A stretch of 64,000 nucleotides of DNA from an uncultured OM182 clade bacterium (GTDB taxonomy: Bacteria > Pseudomonadota > Gammaproteobacteria > Pseudomonadales > Azotimanducaceae): the NCBI GenBank assembly GCA_905182025.1, contig CAJJAA010000028.1, forward strand, positions 31,366 through 95,365, written 5' to 3'. The notes below the pieces were generated by a model that had not been told where the DNA came from, did not search any database, and was given only the letters and a program-made list of their open reading frames with translations. Numbering within the stretch: the stretch's first letter is position 1; every line of letters starts with the position of its first letter. A program made the translations under genes and the position numbers. This document shows positions 1-8,821 of this stretch, piece after piece.

Positions 1-627
1 GGGCTGGTTGAAGCGATTTCCGGTATGCCCTTCGATGAGTACTTAGCTAAGCATATCTTTGAACCACTCGGCATGAACGACACGAGTTTTTTTGTTGCAG
101 ATGAAAAGAAGGATCGTTTTACAGCGAACTACAGTCGCCATAAAGATAAGTCCTTGAGATTGGTTGATGATCCATTAGATAGTCCTTATCTTCACAACCC
201 TGCTTTTTTCTCCGGCGGTGGTGGACTCACCAGTACGACGTTGGACTATTACAAGTTTTGTGAAATGTTGCGCCGTGGTGGAGAGCTCGACGGTCATCGA
301 ATAATAGGTTCACGCACGTTAGAGATGATGTACTCAAATCACCTCAAAGATGATCAGGATCTATCTCGACTGGCGATTGGCGCTTTCTCGGAGACCGCCT
401 ATGAAGGCGTGGGCTTTGGCTTAGGCTTTGCGACGACAATGGATCAATCGGTCGCCGGTTCGACTGGCGTTGGCGATTACTATTGGGGAGGGGCGGCCTC
501 GACTATTTTTTGGGTTGACCCTGTAGAGGATCTGATCGTCATCTTTATGACTCAATTTATGCCGTCAAACACATTTAACTTTCGTGGCCAACTGAAGAAC
601 ATTGTATATGGTGCAATCGAGGATTAA
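1..627 (+). CDS. Beta-lactamase-fold serine hydrolase, C-terminal part
   Basis: The reading frame is open from base 1 and stops with TAA at 625-627, so the gene enters from outside the window; 208 codons are visible. The segment GMPFDEYLAKHIFEPLGM near the edge is the typical helix after the catalytic Tyr motif in class C beta-lactamase/esterase-type proteins, and WGGAAS near residue 160 of the visible part corresponds to the third active-site motif (KTG-equivalent). The SxxK nucleophile motif would lie outside the window. The family includes esterases and peptidases as well as beta-lactamases, so no substrate can be named. A strong hairpin follows the stop codon. Confidence 0.85.
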   Translation, partial: GLVEAISGMPFDEYLAKHIFEPLGMNDTSFFVADEKKDRFTANYSRHKDKSLRLVDDPLDSPYLHNPAFFSGGGGLTSTTLDYYKFCEMLRRGGELDGHRIIGSRTLEMMYSNHLKDDQDLSRLAIGAFSETAYEGVGFGLGFATTMDQSVAGSTGVGDYYWGGAASTIFWVDPVEDLIVIFMTQFMPSNTFNFRGQLKNIVYGAIED

Positions 628-684
628 CGGGTACGCCTGATCTAACTTATCAAGCAGATCATGCAAACAGATTCTCGTCGCCAT

Positions 685-716
685 GAGGACTGAAGCCGTC
701 AAAGGCTTCAGTTCTC
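685..716. terminator. Hairpin between convergent genes
   Basis: A perfect 9-bp stem (ACTGAAGCC at 689-697 with GGCTTCAGT at 704-712, loop GTCAAA) extends to 13 bp with one G-U pair. It sits between the converging hydrolase and SDR genes. There is no long T tract, so a bidirectional terminator or mRNA 3' end is inferred from position and stem strength. Confidence 0.6.
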
Positions 717-729
717 AGCGCGGGTTCGA

Positions 730-1446
730 CTAAGGTAACAATTGTCCGCCATCAACGTCGATGGTAACACCTGTCATGTAGTTGTTGGTTAGAGTCAGCA
801 ATATTGCACTAGCAACTTCTTCCGGTAAACCTGCGCGCTGTAACAAAATTCCCTTGCTCATATTGGCGAGATTTTCGTCTTTTTTATCACCCATCCAGTC
901 GAACATACCTGTATTCGTCGTACCAGGTGCGACGACGTTGACGCGCCTTGGTGCCAACTCAGTTGCTAGTGCCCGGGTCAAAGCTTCGACAGCGTTACCC
1001 ACACAAGAAATAGAAGACATGCCCGGGTTACATTTTCTTGCGGGTGTGCCGCTCACTAAGGTCACTGAGCCCGTGTCTGTAAGATGCGGAACGCCTTGTC
1101 TGACGACATTGCAGTAGCCCCAAAATTTGTCGAAGGCTTCGCTGAATTGTTCAGCAGTCTGTTCCATAAAGGGTTTCATGGTGCGATTCGCGCCCGTTGC
1201 AGCGCCGACAATATGATCGACCGTACCGACGGATTTGAACAGTTTTGCCAAACCGTCGAGGTCATGGGTGTCACAGGCTTCAAAATTGATATTTGGAAAC
1301 TGACTCGCAGCGCTCTTCACCCTGTCTTCGGACCGGCCAACAGCCCATACATTGGCACCTTCGTCGCTCGCCTGAATGGCGGTTGCAAGTCCGATTCCTG
1401 ATGTTCCGCCGATGATGACGATGTTCTTGCCCGTTAAACTGCCCAT
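730..1446 (-). CDS. Atypical short-chain dehydrogenase lacking YxxxK
   Basis: This 238-residue protein has the Rossmann nucleotide-binding motif GGTSGIG at residues 13-19 and the SDR C-terminal signature RVNVVAPG followed by VDGGQ. A serine is kept at the active-site serine position (SGT, residue 132). The catalytic Tyr and Lys are absent: the position of Tyr is Ile146 and that of Lys is Gly150 in the stretch SSISCVGNAVEALTRALA. The NNAG motif is also altered to GAATG. SDR subfamilies with this degenerate active site are known, so it may be a non-canonical reductase or a binding protein. ATG start, with GGA 7 bases upstream. Convergent with the preceding hydrolase; the symporter behind it reads in the same direction. 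Confidence 0.85.
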   Translation of the reverse strand: MGSLTGKNIVIIGGTSGIGLATAIQASDEGANVWAVGRSEDRVKSAASQFPNINFEACDTHDLDGLAKLFKSVGTVDHIVGAATGANRTMKPFMEQTAEQFSEAFDKFWGYCNVVRQGVPHLTDTGSVTLVSGTPARKCNPGMSSISCVGNAVEALTRALATELAPRRVNVVAPGTTNTGMFDWMGDKKDENLANMSKGILLQRAGLPEEVASAILLTLTNNYMTGVTIDVDGGQLLP

Positions 1447-1531
1447 GAGAATTTCCTATTGTGATTTTTTAGTTGTAAGGAATATAACCTGACGACTCAG
1501 CGGGCGAAACCCATCGAGCACAGATGTTCGA

Positions 1532-2941
1532 TTATTCTGTTGATTGCGCTGCGCGTATTCGAGCGGCAATGACTTTCCTGACCTCACTGTGTTCAAACTC
1601 ATTAAATGAAAATTTTAAAAACAGAATGCCGCCAAAAAAGTAGCCGCAGGCAGGTAAGATCGAAAAGAGTAACCGCAACGCTTCTATCGTTTCTGGAGAT
1701 TGCGCGGCATTGGGCTCGAATCCGGTCCACTGCAATACGACCCCAGTTACGATAGCCGTCAGTGATGCTGCGGCCTTTTTTACCATGTTCGAAACAGCGT
1801 AGTAGGCGCCTTCCTTTCTTTCGCCAGTAAGGTACTCGTCATAGTCGACAATGTCAGCTTTGATTGAGGGCTCAATCACGAGTGCAATACCGCTGCTGAT
1901 GCCAAACACAAAAGAGATAACCCAGATCATCATCGGATAGTCGAGAGCGAAATAGTAGGCGACGAAACAGCCTGAGGTGAGGAATAGGGAAATCGTCCAG
2001 AGAAGTTTCTTGCCCGTAATGGAAGCGAGCTTTATCCATAAGGGTGTAAATGCAACCTGAGGAATAACGTAACTGATGAGTACCGAGATCATAAACAAGG
2101 ATGGTTCGAGCGGCATTAAATCCTTTGGGATCACGTAATCAATCATGTAAGGAACCAGTAAACCGATACTGGCGGCGCCAAAGGTCTCAATCGCGAAAAC
2201 TGTCAGCAGGAGTAGCGAGTGGGGGTTTTTGAAAACATCTGAGAATGACTTGTAGGGGTTCTTCGAGCCTCGATCTTGATAATCAGGCCGTTCTGGTAAT
2301 ATTTTGGTCGAGGCAATAATGAGAATGACCACAGCGATGGCGGCACCGGCAGAAAGATATCGAGCAAATTCTCTTTTATCATCAGCGCTATCGAGGGAAT
2401 ATAGCGCGAGTAGTCCGAGTCCGCTGCCGATAGAGCTGATCATGTGGATGTAACCAAACAATCTTGTACGTTCGTGATAGTTCGGCGTGAGTTCTATGCC
2501 TAATGCGCCGTGCGGAACAGTGAAAGCCGTCGAAGCTGTTTCATAAGTGATAATCGCGAGTGCCATCCAAGCGACCAGCATCCAGCCCTCGAGTACTTCA
2601 GGCGGGGACCAGATCATGGTCAAACCCAGACCAATTGGCACAGCCGAGGCAAACAGCCATATTCGCCGTCGTCCATATTTAGACTTTGTATTGTCGGACA
2701 GATAACCCGCAAGCGGATCAGAGACCGCGTCCCAAAGTCGGGAGGCAAACAAGATGGCGCCCATCGCGGCCGGTGCAATGAGCAGGACGTCGGTTGAGAA
2801 CTTCATTGCGTACGTGCTGAAGAGCAATCCCATAACGCCGAAGCCGATTCTTGGCAACGAGTAAGCCCAGATGAGGGGGTTGGCCAGTCTTTCAGCACCT
2901 GCGCTGCCGACTGCGTTGGGATTGAGGTTGGGATCTGTCAA
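1532..2941 (-). CDS. MFS sugar:cation symporter, GPH (MelB-like) family
   Basis: This 469-residue polytopic membrane protein carries GPH signatures. The loop after TM2 is DPLAGYLSDNTKSKYGRRR, with both Asp residues (WDAVSDP) that align with the cation-site aspartates of MelB. The middle loop KADIVDYDEYLTGERKEG is also characteristic. It probably imports a glycoside, or in marine catabolic clusters another small organic compound, with Na+ or H+. The first usable codon is TTG (2941-2939); the Shine-Dalgarno is weak, so the exact start is uncertain. A second GPH protein lies at 32510-33940. No glycosidase is adjacent to suggest the substrate. Confidence 0.85.
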   Translation of the reverse strand: MTDPNLNPNAVGSAGAERLANPLIWAYSLPRIGFGVMGLLFSTYAMKFSTDVLLIAPAAMGAILFASRLWDAVSDPLAGYLSDNTKSKYGRRRIWLFASAVPIGLGLTMIWSPPEVLEGWMLVAWMALAIITYETASTAFTVPHGALGIELTPNYHERTRLFGYIHMISSIGSGLGLLALYSLDSADDKREFARYLSAGAAIAVVILIIASTKILPERPDYQDRGSKNPYKSFSDVFKNPHSLLLLTVFAIETFGAASIGLLVPYMIDYVIPKDLMPLEPSLFMISVLISYVIPQVAFTPLWIKLASITGKKLLWTISLFLTSGCFVAYYFALDYPMMIWVISFVFGISSGIALVIEPSIKADIVDYDEYLTGERKEGAYYAVSNMVKKAAASLTAIVTGVVLQWTGFEPNAAQSPETIEALRLLFSILPACGYFFGGILFLKFSFNEFEHSEVRKVIAARIRAAQSTE

Positions 2942-3095
2942 GTTAGACCCATTGAGTATCTAGAATTCTGAGCTCGGTGAGCTTTGAACGTGATTGGACT
3001 AAGCTAAGTTTGGCTGAAAGCGCTTGGTTAAAAATGTTAATGCCTGCCTAAACCGGTGTTGATAAGTTCAATATACATTGGATGAGGTTTCAATA

Positions 3096-3689
3096 TCACC
3101 CAACGCGATTGAAGTCGAAAGATTGGATCGCGTTCAACATCATTTGAACCGACATCATAACCAGTATCATACCCATAAGACGTTCGACCGCAGACAGGCC
3201 GCGGGGACCTAATATGCGATGTAATGGCGTTGCACAAAGGAGAATCACTGATGCGATCAACCATGCGGCGGTGAGGGCGATAGTCAACGTGATTAGCGAA
3301 TGGGTCTGGGTCATTAACATCAGCACAGCAAGCACTGAGGGACCTGCAACAGCTGGAATGGCGAGCGGCACGATCATTGGTTCGCCGCCGATTGAATCGC
3401 CAAATAGACCTTGTCCGGACGGAAAGATCATCCTGATCGCAATGATGAAGAGAATTATGCCGCCGGAAATGGATATCGCCTCAGACGATAGCCCAAGGAA
3501 ATCCATGATGTATTGACCGGCAAATAAATAAACCATTAAAGCGATATAGGCGATCGCCAATTCCCGCAAAATGATTTTGTTGTGCCGGTCTGGGTCGACC
3601 TGTTTCAACACAGTTAGGAACAAGGGGATATTGCCCAATGGGTCCATAATTAGGAAGAAAACGACGGCGATGGCGATAATTTCGTTCAT
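3096..3689 (-). CDS. MarC/YhgN family inner-membrane protein
   Basis: This integral membrane protein has six predicted helices and strong resemblance to E. coli YhgN: the start MNEII, the DPLGNIP motif in TM1, SISGGIILFIIAI, the segment PLAIPAVAGPS, and ERLMGMILVMMSVQMML near the C-terminus. I chose the ATG at 3689-3687 (197 aa) over an upstream in-frame ATG at 3746 because family members begin MNEI and the extra 19 residues look unlike the family. The physiological role of MarC proteins is unsettled; the old link to multiple antibiotic resistance is not supported for MarC itself. It is divergent from the RND efflux operon. Confidence 0.88.
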   Translation of the reverse strand: MNEIIAIAVVFFLIMDPLGNIPLFLTVLKQVDPDRHNKIILRELAIAYIALMVYLFAGQYIMDFLGLSSEAISISGGIILFIIAIRMIFPSGQGLFGDSIGGEPMIVPLAIPAVAGPSVLAVLMLMTQTHSLITLTIALTAAWLIASVILLCATPLHRILGPRGLSAVERLMGMILVMMSVQMMLNAIQSFDFNRVG

Positions 3690-4035
3690 CGCGCGATTAA
3701 AGCAGATCCAGCCCCAGCAAACACGCGTAATGTTTAGGGTTATCACCGTTTAAAGCGTTTGCGGTGCAAAAACGGTGGGTTGCACCACAAATGTGCGTAG
3801 AAGCTTAAAGTCCTTGCTAATTATAGGTATAAGCACTAAGGTCCGATCGTCGAAACTTAGATGTTAAAACAAGTTAGATCCGACTTCGGATCTCAGTGAC
3901 ATCAACTTCGACTATCGATCCCGCGACAAAAAATGTAACAACTAGCAAAAACAATAAAAACGCAACGATCTACAATTTTGCTTAGGCAAGGTTTCGTATT
4001 GGTTTCCCCGATATAAACCGGCCTTAGAGGTGTGT
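3690..4035. other. Intergenic region between marC-like gene and RND operon
   Basis: About 345 bases, AT-rich in the second half (3930-3985). It must hold the divergent promoters of the MarC-like gene and the efflux operon, but I found no convincing -35/-10 pair. The clearest element is the inverted repeat at 3876-3893, described separately. Confidence 0.5.
3876..3893. promoter_or_regulatory. Perfect 8-bp inverted repeat, possible operator
   Basis: AGATCCGA CT TCGGATCT is a perfect dyad in the divergent spacer, about 143 bases upstream of the RND operon start. No T tract follows, so a terminator is unlikely. Dyads of this size are typical of TetR- or MarR-type repressor sites; no regulator gene is adjacent. 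Function is inferred. Confidence 0.4.
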
Positions 4036-5124
4036 GTGAGTAACAAGAACATAATTGCTTTTTTTATTGCTGTTGCCATGGGTGTTTGGCTCTTCTCGGG
4101 CGAGCTTGCGTCGAATATCGTTATTGCTGATGAAGCGACAGACGCGGAGCAACGCCAAGAGGTTGAGGTTCCTTACGTCAGAGCTGTCCGCAGTGAGGCC
4201 AATCTACGTAAACTTTTCCTCGAGGTCTCTGGCCAAACTCAGGCTAACCGAATTGTTCAAGTCAAATCAGAAGTCACCGGACGCGTTGAAGCGATTCCAG
4301 CCGTAAAAGGTACGCGAGTTGAGGCGGGCGATTTGCTTTGTAAAATTGCGGTCGACACGCGCCAGAGTGATTTAGATGAGGCCAAAGCTGATCTAAAAAG
4401 CGCTCAGCTAGAATACGACGGCATGGTCGACTTAAAGACTCGAGGACTGCAGTCAGAAATTTTACTTGCTCGAGCTGCGGCCGGATTAGAGGGATCAAGA
4501 GCCAACGTCAAGAGAGCTGAACTTACTTTGGTGAAAACGTTGATTGTGGCGCCGTTCAATGGTGTGGTTGAAACGCAGTCCGTTGAAGTGGGCGACTTTT
4601 TAAACGTTGGCCAGAACTGTGTCACGCTGATGGAAATTGATCCGGTTCTCGTTGTTGGCCAAGTGGCTGAAAAAAGCATAAACAGCGTAGCGCTAGGCGG
4701 CGAAGTCAAAATCTCACTCATTACAGGCGAGTCGTTGGTCGGTACCGTAAGTTTTATCGCGCAATCGCCTGACCTTGCGACACGTACCTATCCCGTCGAA
4801 GTCACTGTATCAAATCCAAATAATAGTATTCGCGCAGGATTAACTGCGCAAATGAGCATGCCTATCGGCCAGGAAGCTGCGCACAGGATTTCACCTGCGT
4901 CGCTCGTTTTGAACGATGCGGGCGCCATTGGTGTAAAGATTGTAGACGACACGAATATTGTTCACTTTAAGACTGTGAAAATATTAGGTGAGACCCCCGA
5001 AGGTGTTTGGGTACATGGTCTTCCCGGTCGTATCAATCTGATTACCGTGGGTCATGAAGAAGTATTTGATGGGCAGCGAGTGAAGGCGGACCTGTCACCA
5101 CTCGGCTCTTTTGCAGAATCTTAG
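4036..5124 (+). CDS. RND efflux periplasmic adaptor (membrane fusion protein)
   Basis: This HlyD/AcrA-type adaptor of about 362 residues links an inner-membrane RND pump to an outer-membrane channel. It has an N-terminal hydrophobic segment, the lipoyl half-motif GRVEAIPAVKGTRVEAGDLLCKI, an alpha-helical hairpin (residues about 110-160), and the second lipoyl half APFNGVVETQSVEVGDFL. I place the start at GTG 4036 because AGAGG (4025-4029) then has proper spacing; the in-frame GTG at 4030 would overlap that site. The pump gene follows after 10 bases, so the two form an operon. No TolC-type gene is nearby, so the outer-membrane partner must be encoded elsewhere. Confidence 0.9.
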   Translation: MSNKNIIAFFIAVAMGVWLFSGELASNIVIADEATDAEQRQEVEVPYVRAVRSEANLRKLFLEVSGQTQANRIVQVKSEVTGRVEAIPAVKGTRVEAGDLLCKIAVDTRQSDLDEAKADLKSAQLEYDGMVDLKTRGLQSEILLARAAAGLEGSRANVKRAELTLVKTLIVAPFNGVVETQSVEVGDFLNVGQNCVTLMEIDPVLVVGQVAEKSINSVALGGEVKISLITGESLVGTVSFIAQSPDLATRTYPVEVTVSNPNNSIRAGLTAQMSMPIGQEAAHRISPASLVLNDAGAIGVKIVDDTNIVHFKTVKILGETPEGVWVHGLPGRINLITVGHEEVFDGQRVKADLSPLGSFAES

Positions 5125-5134
5125 AGAGTAGTCT

Positions 5135-8100
5135 ATGTCTTATGTATCCGCGTCGATAGATCGTTCTCGCACGATCATCTCGCTACTGTGTGTCATTTTG
5201 ATGGCCGGTGTAGTCTCTTATTCTGTTATCCCCTTAGAGTCGAACCCAGACGTTTCTGTACCTATTATCGTTGTCACAATTCCCCATGAGGGTATTTCGC
5301 CGCAGGATGCTGAACGCCTGTTAGCGCGTCCAATGGAATTGGAATTAAAAAGTATTGAGGGTGTGGAAGAGATCAACTCATACTCTGGTGAAGGTAGCGC
5401 GACGATTGTTATTGAGTTTGACTATAGTTTTGACTCTGACCAAGCACTTCTAGATGTTAATGAAGCGGTCGACAAAGCCCAGGTCAAGATGCCGTCTACC
5501 GCTGAGGAACCGATTGTAAATGAGGTTTCTGCCGGTGACTTTCCTATTATTACGATCAGTCTGGGTGGTGAAGGTGTACCCGATCGTGTGCTGTATAAGC
5601 TCGCTCGGAATCTCAAAGAAGACTTAGAAAGCATTCCTGAAGTGCTTGAAGCGAGACTCAATGGTGAGCGAGAGGAGCTACTAGAGGCGGTGGTAGATCC
5701 TGCGCAATTGGAAGCCTATGGCATCACGAATGAGGAGTTGATTGGCGCGGTTGCGCGAAATAATCGATTGATTGCTGCAGGTGCGGTCGACACCGGCAAG
5801 GGCAGTTTCTCGGTGAAAATTCCCAGTGTGATCGAGAATGCAGCAGATGTGTTGACCATTCCGATTAAGGCGACAAGCAATGGTGTCGTTACGATTAGCG
5901 ATGTCACAACTATTCGTCGAACCTTCAAAGATGCGGTCAGCTACACGCGAGCTAATGGTTTGCCTGCCGTCGCCATTGAAATATCGAAACGCAAAGGCAC
6001 CAGTCTGGTTGAGACGATCCAGAAAGTGAAAGAACGTGTCGAAATCAATAAGCTTAAATACCCTTCCAATGTCAAAGTCAGTTACATCGCTGACCAGGCG
6101 CCCGAAACCCTCAATCAGATCAAAACCCTCGAAGGTAATATTTCAACCGCCATGTTTCTTGTGCTGACGGTCGTTGTGGCTGCTGTCGGCATTCGATCAG
6201 GCATTCTTGTCGCGCTTGGCATCCCATTTTCCTTCTTATTTGCCTTTATCATTGTTAACGCTTTGGGTTTTACCTATAACTTTATGGTCATGTTCGGCAT
6301 GTTGCTCGGTCTCGGAATGCTGATTGATGGTGCCATTGTCATTGTCGAGATGGCAGATCGAAAAATGAGCGAAGGGGTGTCGCCGAGAGAAGCATATGTT
6401 TACGCAATCGACCGGATGTTTTGGCCTGTACTAGCATCCACAGGTACTACGTTAGCTGCATTTTTACCTCTCATGTTTTGGCCGGGGGTTACCGGCGGCT
6501 TCATGAAATACCTTCCCGTAACCGTTTTTGCTGTTTTATTTGGCTCTTTAGCCTACGCGTTATTCTTTGCGCCCGTAATCGGTGCATTGATATCAAAGCA
6601 ACAACCTAAGGTCGAGTCCGGCAATATCTTGGCGGTCGAAGAAGGTCGATTCAGCGATCTTCGTGGCGTTTTATTTTTCTACGCACAAATACTCAAGTTC
6701 ACGACTAACCATCCACTTATTGTTATGACAATTGCGCTGACTGTTATGTTTAGTATCGTTCGTGCGTACGGCGAATATGGTAACGGCATGCAATTCTTTA
6801 CCGATGTTGACCCAACATTTTCGAGTGTTGTCGTCGCTGCGAAGGGCAACTATTCAGCAGCGGAACTCAGGGATATTGTTACTGACGTTGAAGATCGTGT
6901 CGTTAATTATGGGCACATATCAAGCATCTACACTCGGTCTGGTGGTGGCGGTTTCAGTGCAGGCTCGGGTCGCACCGCGGATGAGATCGGCAGCATGTTC
7001 ATTGAATTGTCGGACCGTCGTGATAGGGATATTTCCGGCTGGGACGTCGAGCAAGGTTATCGAGACGCGGTTTCTGACATTCCAGGCGTTCGTGCTGAAA
7101 TACGAAAACAAGAGCAAGGTCCGCCGGTGGGTAAAGATATTCAGATCCAGGTCTCCGGTGATGACATGGCAATCTTAACCCGTGAAACCCAGCGTATCCG
7201 TCGACATTTAGAATCGATGGAAGGGCTGATTGGTGTCGATGACACCTCACCAGTCCCCGGTATTGAATGGGAAGTGAAGGTGGACCGAGTCAAGGCCGCG
7301 ATGTTAGGTGCCGATGTGGCAGGCGTCGGTGCTGCGATTCAATTAGTGACTAATGGCGTGCTAGTGGGTAAGTATCGTCCCGATGATGTAGACGATGAAG
7401 TCGATATACGTGTTCGTTACCCTGAAGAATTTAGAACAATCAGTCGTCTTGACGAATTAAGGGTGTCGACCCAAAGTGGTCAGGTGCCTCTCAGTAGTTT
7501 TGTAGAACGAACTGCGAAGCCAAAGGTCAGTACCATTTTTAGACAGAATAGCCAGCGCATCATGTATGTTCGAGCCAATACAGTTGCCGGTGTATTGCCG
7601 GATACAAAGGTAGATGAAATAACACAGTGGCTAGAAACAGCGGAGGTTGACCCAACGCTTGAGGTTATTTTCCGAGGCGCTAATGAAGAGCAGGATAAGT
7701 CGATGGCCTTTATTGGTCAGGCATTTTCGCTTGCGTTGGCACTGATGGGTATCTTGCTAATCACTCAGTTCAATAGTTTTTATCAGGCTGCGTTAATTCT
7801 GTCTGCGGTTATCATGTCCACCGTAGGTGTGTTGTTAGGTCTGTTAGTATTGGATCAACCCTTTAGCGCGATTATGACGGGGGTGGGTATTGTTGCGCTC
7901 GCAGGCATCATAGTGAATAACAATATCGTATTGATTGATACCTTCAACTATCTGAGAATTGAAAATCCGAGTTGGGATATCAAACGGGTCATCATACAGA
8001 CAGGTTGTCTGCGATTACGTCCGGTGTTCCTAACCACATTCACGACAGGCTTTGGCTTATTGCCGATGGCGAGTGGCGTCTCTATCGACCTGTTGTCGAG

Positions 8101-8302
8101 AGAGATTGAGGTGGGCGGTCCCGTCGCGTCCTTCTGGGTTTTGCTGGCATCTTCAATCGTATCAGGCTTAAGCTTCGCAACAATTCTGACGCTGATTGTG
8201 ACACCGGCTATGTTGATGGCGCCACATGCGATAAGAAGTCTGTTCCGCCGCAAAAAGGCTGAGGCTACGGTTCTTGAACCTGCTAACTCGCTGGCGAGTT
8301 AG
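5135..8302 (+). CDS. RND efflux pump, inner-membrane permease
   Basis: This 1055-residue resistance-nodulation-division transporter has the usual length, with two repeats of one TM helix, a large periplasmic domain and five further TM helices. The N-terminal pattern IPLESNPDVSVPIIVVTIPHEG and GMLLGLGMLIDGAIVIVEMADRKM in TM4 are diagnostic. The proton-relay residues differ from AcrB: AcrB Asp407-Asp408 correspond to Asp398-Gly399 (6326-6331), and Lys940 corresponds to Asn928 within the run NNN at 928-930. Related proteobacterial RND pumps carry similar changes, so it is probably functional with a modified relay. Substrate unknown. The stop codon lies inside a 13-bp hairpin. Confidence 0.92.
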   Translation: MSYVSASIDRSRTIISLLCVILMAGVVSYSVIPLESNPDVSVPIIVVTIPHEGISPQDAERLLARPMELELKSIEGVEEINSYSGEGSATIVIEFDYSFDSDQALLDVNEAVDKAQVKMPSTAEEPIVNEVSAGDFPIITISLGGEGVPDRVLYKLARNLKEDLESIPEVLEARLNGEREELLEAVVDPAQLEAYGITNEELIGAVARNNRLIAAGAVDTGKGSFSVKIPSVIENAADVLTIPIKATSNGVVTISDVTTIRRTFKDAVSYTRANGLPAVAIEISKRKGTSLVETIQKVKERVEINKLKYPSNVKVSYIADQAPETLNQIKTLEGNISTAMFLVLTVVVAAVGIRSGILVALGIPFSFLFAFIIVNALGFTYNFMVMFGMLLGLGMLIDGAIVIVEMADRKMSEGVSPREAYVYAIDRMFWPVLASTGTTLAAFLPLMFWPGVTGGFMKYLPVTVFAVLFGSLAYALFFAPVIGALISKQQPKVESGNILAVEEGRFSDLRGVLFFYAQILKFTTNHPLIVMTIALTVMFSIVRAYGEYGNGMQFFTDVDPTFSSVVVAAKGNYSAAELRDIVTDVEDRVVNYGHISSIYTRSGGGGFSAGSGRTADEIGSMFIELSDRRDRDISGWDVEQGYRDAVSDIPGVRAEIRKQEQGPPVGKDIQIQVSGDDMAILTRETQRIRRHLESMEGLIGVDDTSPVPGIEWEVKVDRVKAAMLGADVAGVGAAIQLVTNGVLVGKYRPDDVDDEVDIRVRYPEEFRTISRLDELRVSTQSGQVPLSSFVERTAKPKVSTIFRQNSQRIMYVRANTVAGVLPDTKVDEITQWLETAEVDPTLEVIFRGANEEQDKSMAFIGQAFSLALALMGILLITQFNSFYQAALILSAVIMSTVGVLLGLLVLDQPFSAIMTGVGIVALAGIIVNNNIVLIDTFNYLRIENPSWDIKRVIIQTGCLRLRPVFLTTFTTGFGLLPMASGVSIDLLSREIEVGGPVASFWVLLASSIVSGLSFATILTLIVTPAMLMAPHAIRSLFRRKKAEATVLEPANSLAS

Positions 8303-8306
8303 CAGG
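8279..8306. terminator. 13-bp perfect hairpin overlapping the RND stop codon
   Basis: CCTGCTAACTCGC (8279-8291) pairs perfectly with GCGAGTTAGCAGG (8294-8306), leaving a 2-base (in practice 4-base) loop. The TAG stop codon (8300-8302) is part of the stem. It separates the converging efflux and GFA genes. There is no T tract, so a bidirectional or rho-assisted terminator is inferred. Confidence 0.65.
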
Positions 8307-8334
8307 CTAGATCGCGCTTGAAGATTTACGTTCG

Positions 8335-8745
8335 TTAACCTGGGCCTTTGCCAAAGCTGGGTATTGCGCCGCTAACTTCCGTCCACGGTTGGTCGCTATC
8401 AGTGAACATGTGAAACGCCGGCTCAATCCATGATGGGTCGTCCATACTCGGTGCTTTTATAACCATCATTCCCTCCAGCACTTCTGGTTTTGAAAAAACA
8501 GGTGTGCCACATTCAGGACAGAACTTTCGAGTTACGTCTTTGCCGCTGTCAGCCGTAAGGGAGAAGTCTTTAACGGTTCCGGTAATTTCGAGACTATCCT
8601 CTGGCACGATCACGAGCGTTGCATAGGGTCCGCCAGACGAGTACTGGCAATCACGACAGTGGCAATGCGCCATCATCGCAGGCTCGCTATTACAGACATA
8701 TCTTACTGCGCCACATCGGCAACCGCCTTCAAAGGGTACGGGCAT
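8335..8745 (-). CDS. GFA (CENP-V) domain zinc protein
   Basis: This 136-residue protein of the Gfa-like family binds zinc through paired cysteines: CRCG near residue 9, CHCRDC near residue 28 and CPECGTP near residue 77 are all present. The founding member was described as a glutathione-dependent formaldehyde-activating enzyme, but that activity is doubtful for many members, so I call only the domain. The length is normal for the family. It converges with the RND operon and is followed on the same strand side by a Nudix gene that starts upstream of it. Confidence 0.85.
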   Translation of the reverse strand: MPVPFEGGCRCGAVRYVCNSEPAMMAHCHCRDCQYSSGGPYATLVIVPEDSLEITGTVKDFSLTADSGKDVTRKFCPECGTPVFSKPEVLEGMMVIKAPSMDDPSWIEPAFHMFTDSDQPWTEVSGAIPSFGKGPG

Positions 8746-8821
8746 CTTTATTCTCCTAGAGTCATATTGAAATTACGAACGACTTCGTCAATTACATATT
8801 CTGTTAACGTTATACAGATGA

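Noticed and set aside
3690..3746. Upstream extension of the MarC gene by 19 residues
   Set aside because: Family members begin at MNEI; the extra residues are Cys/Trp-rich and unlike the family.
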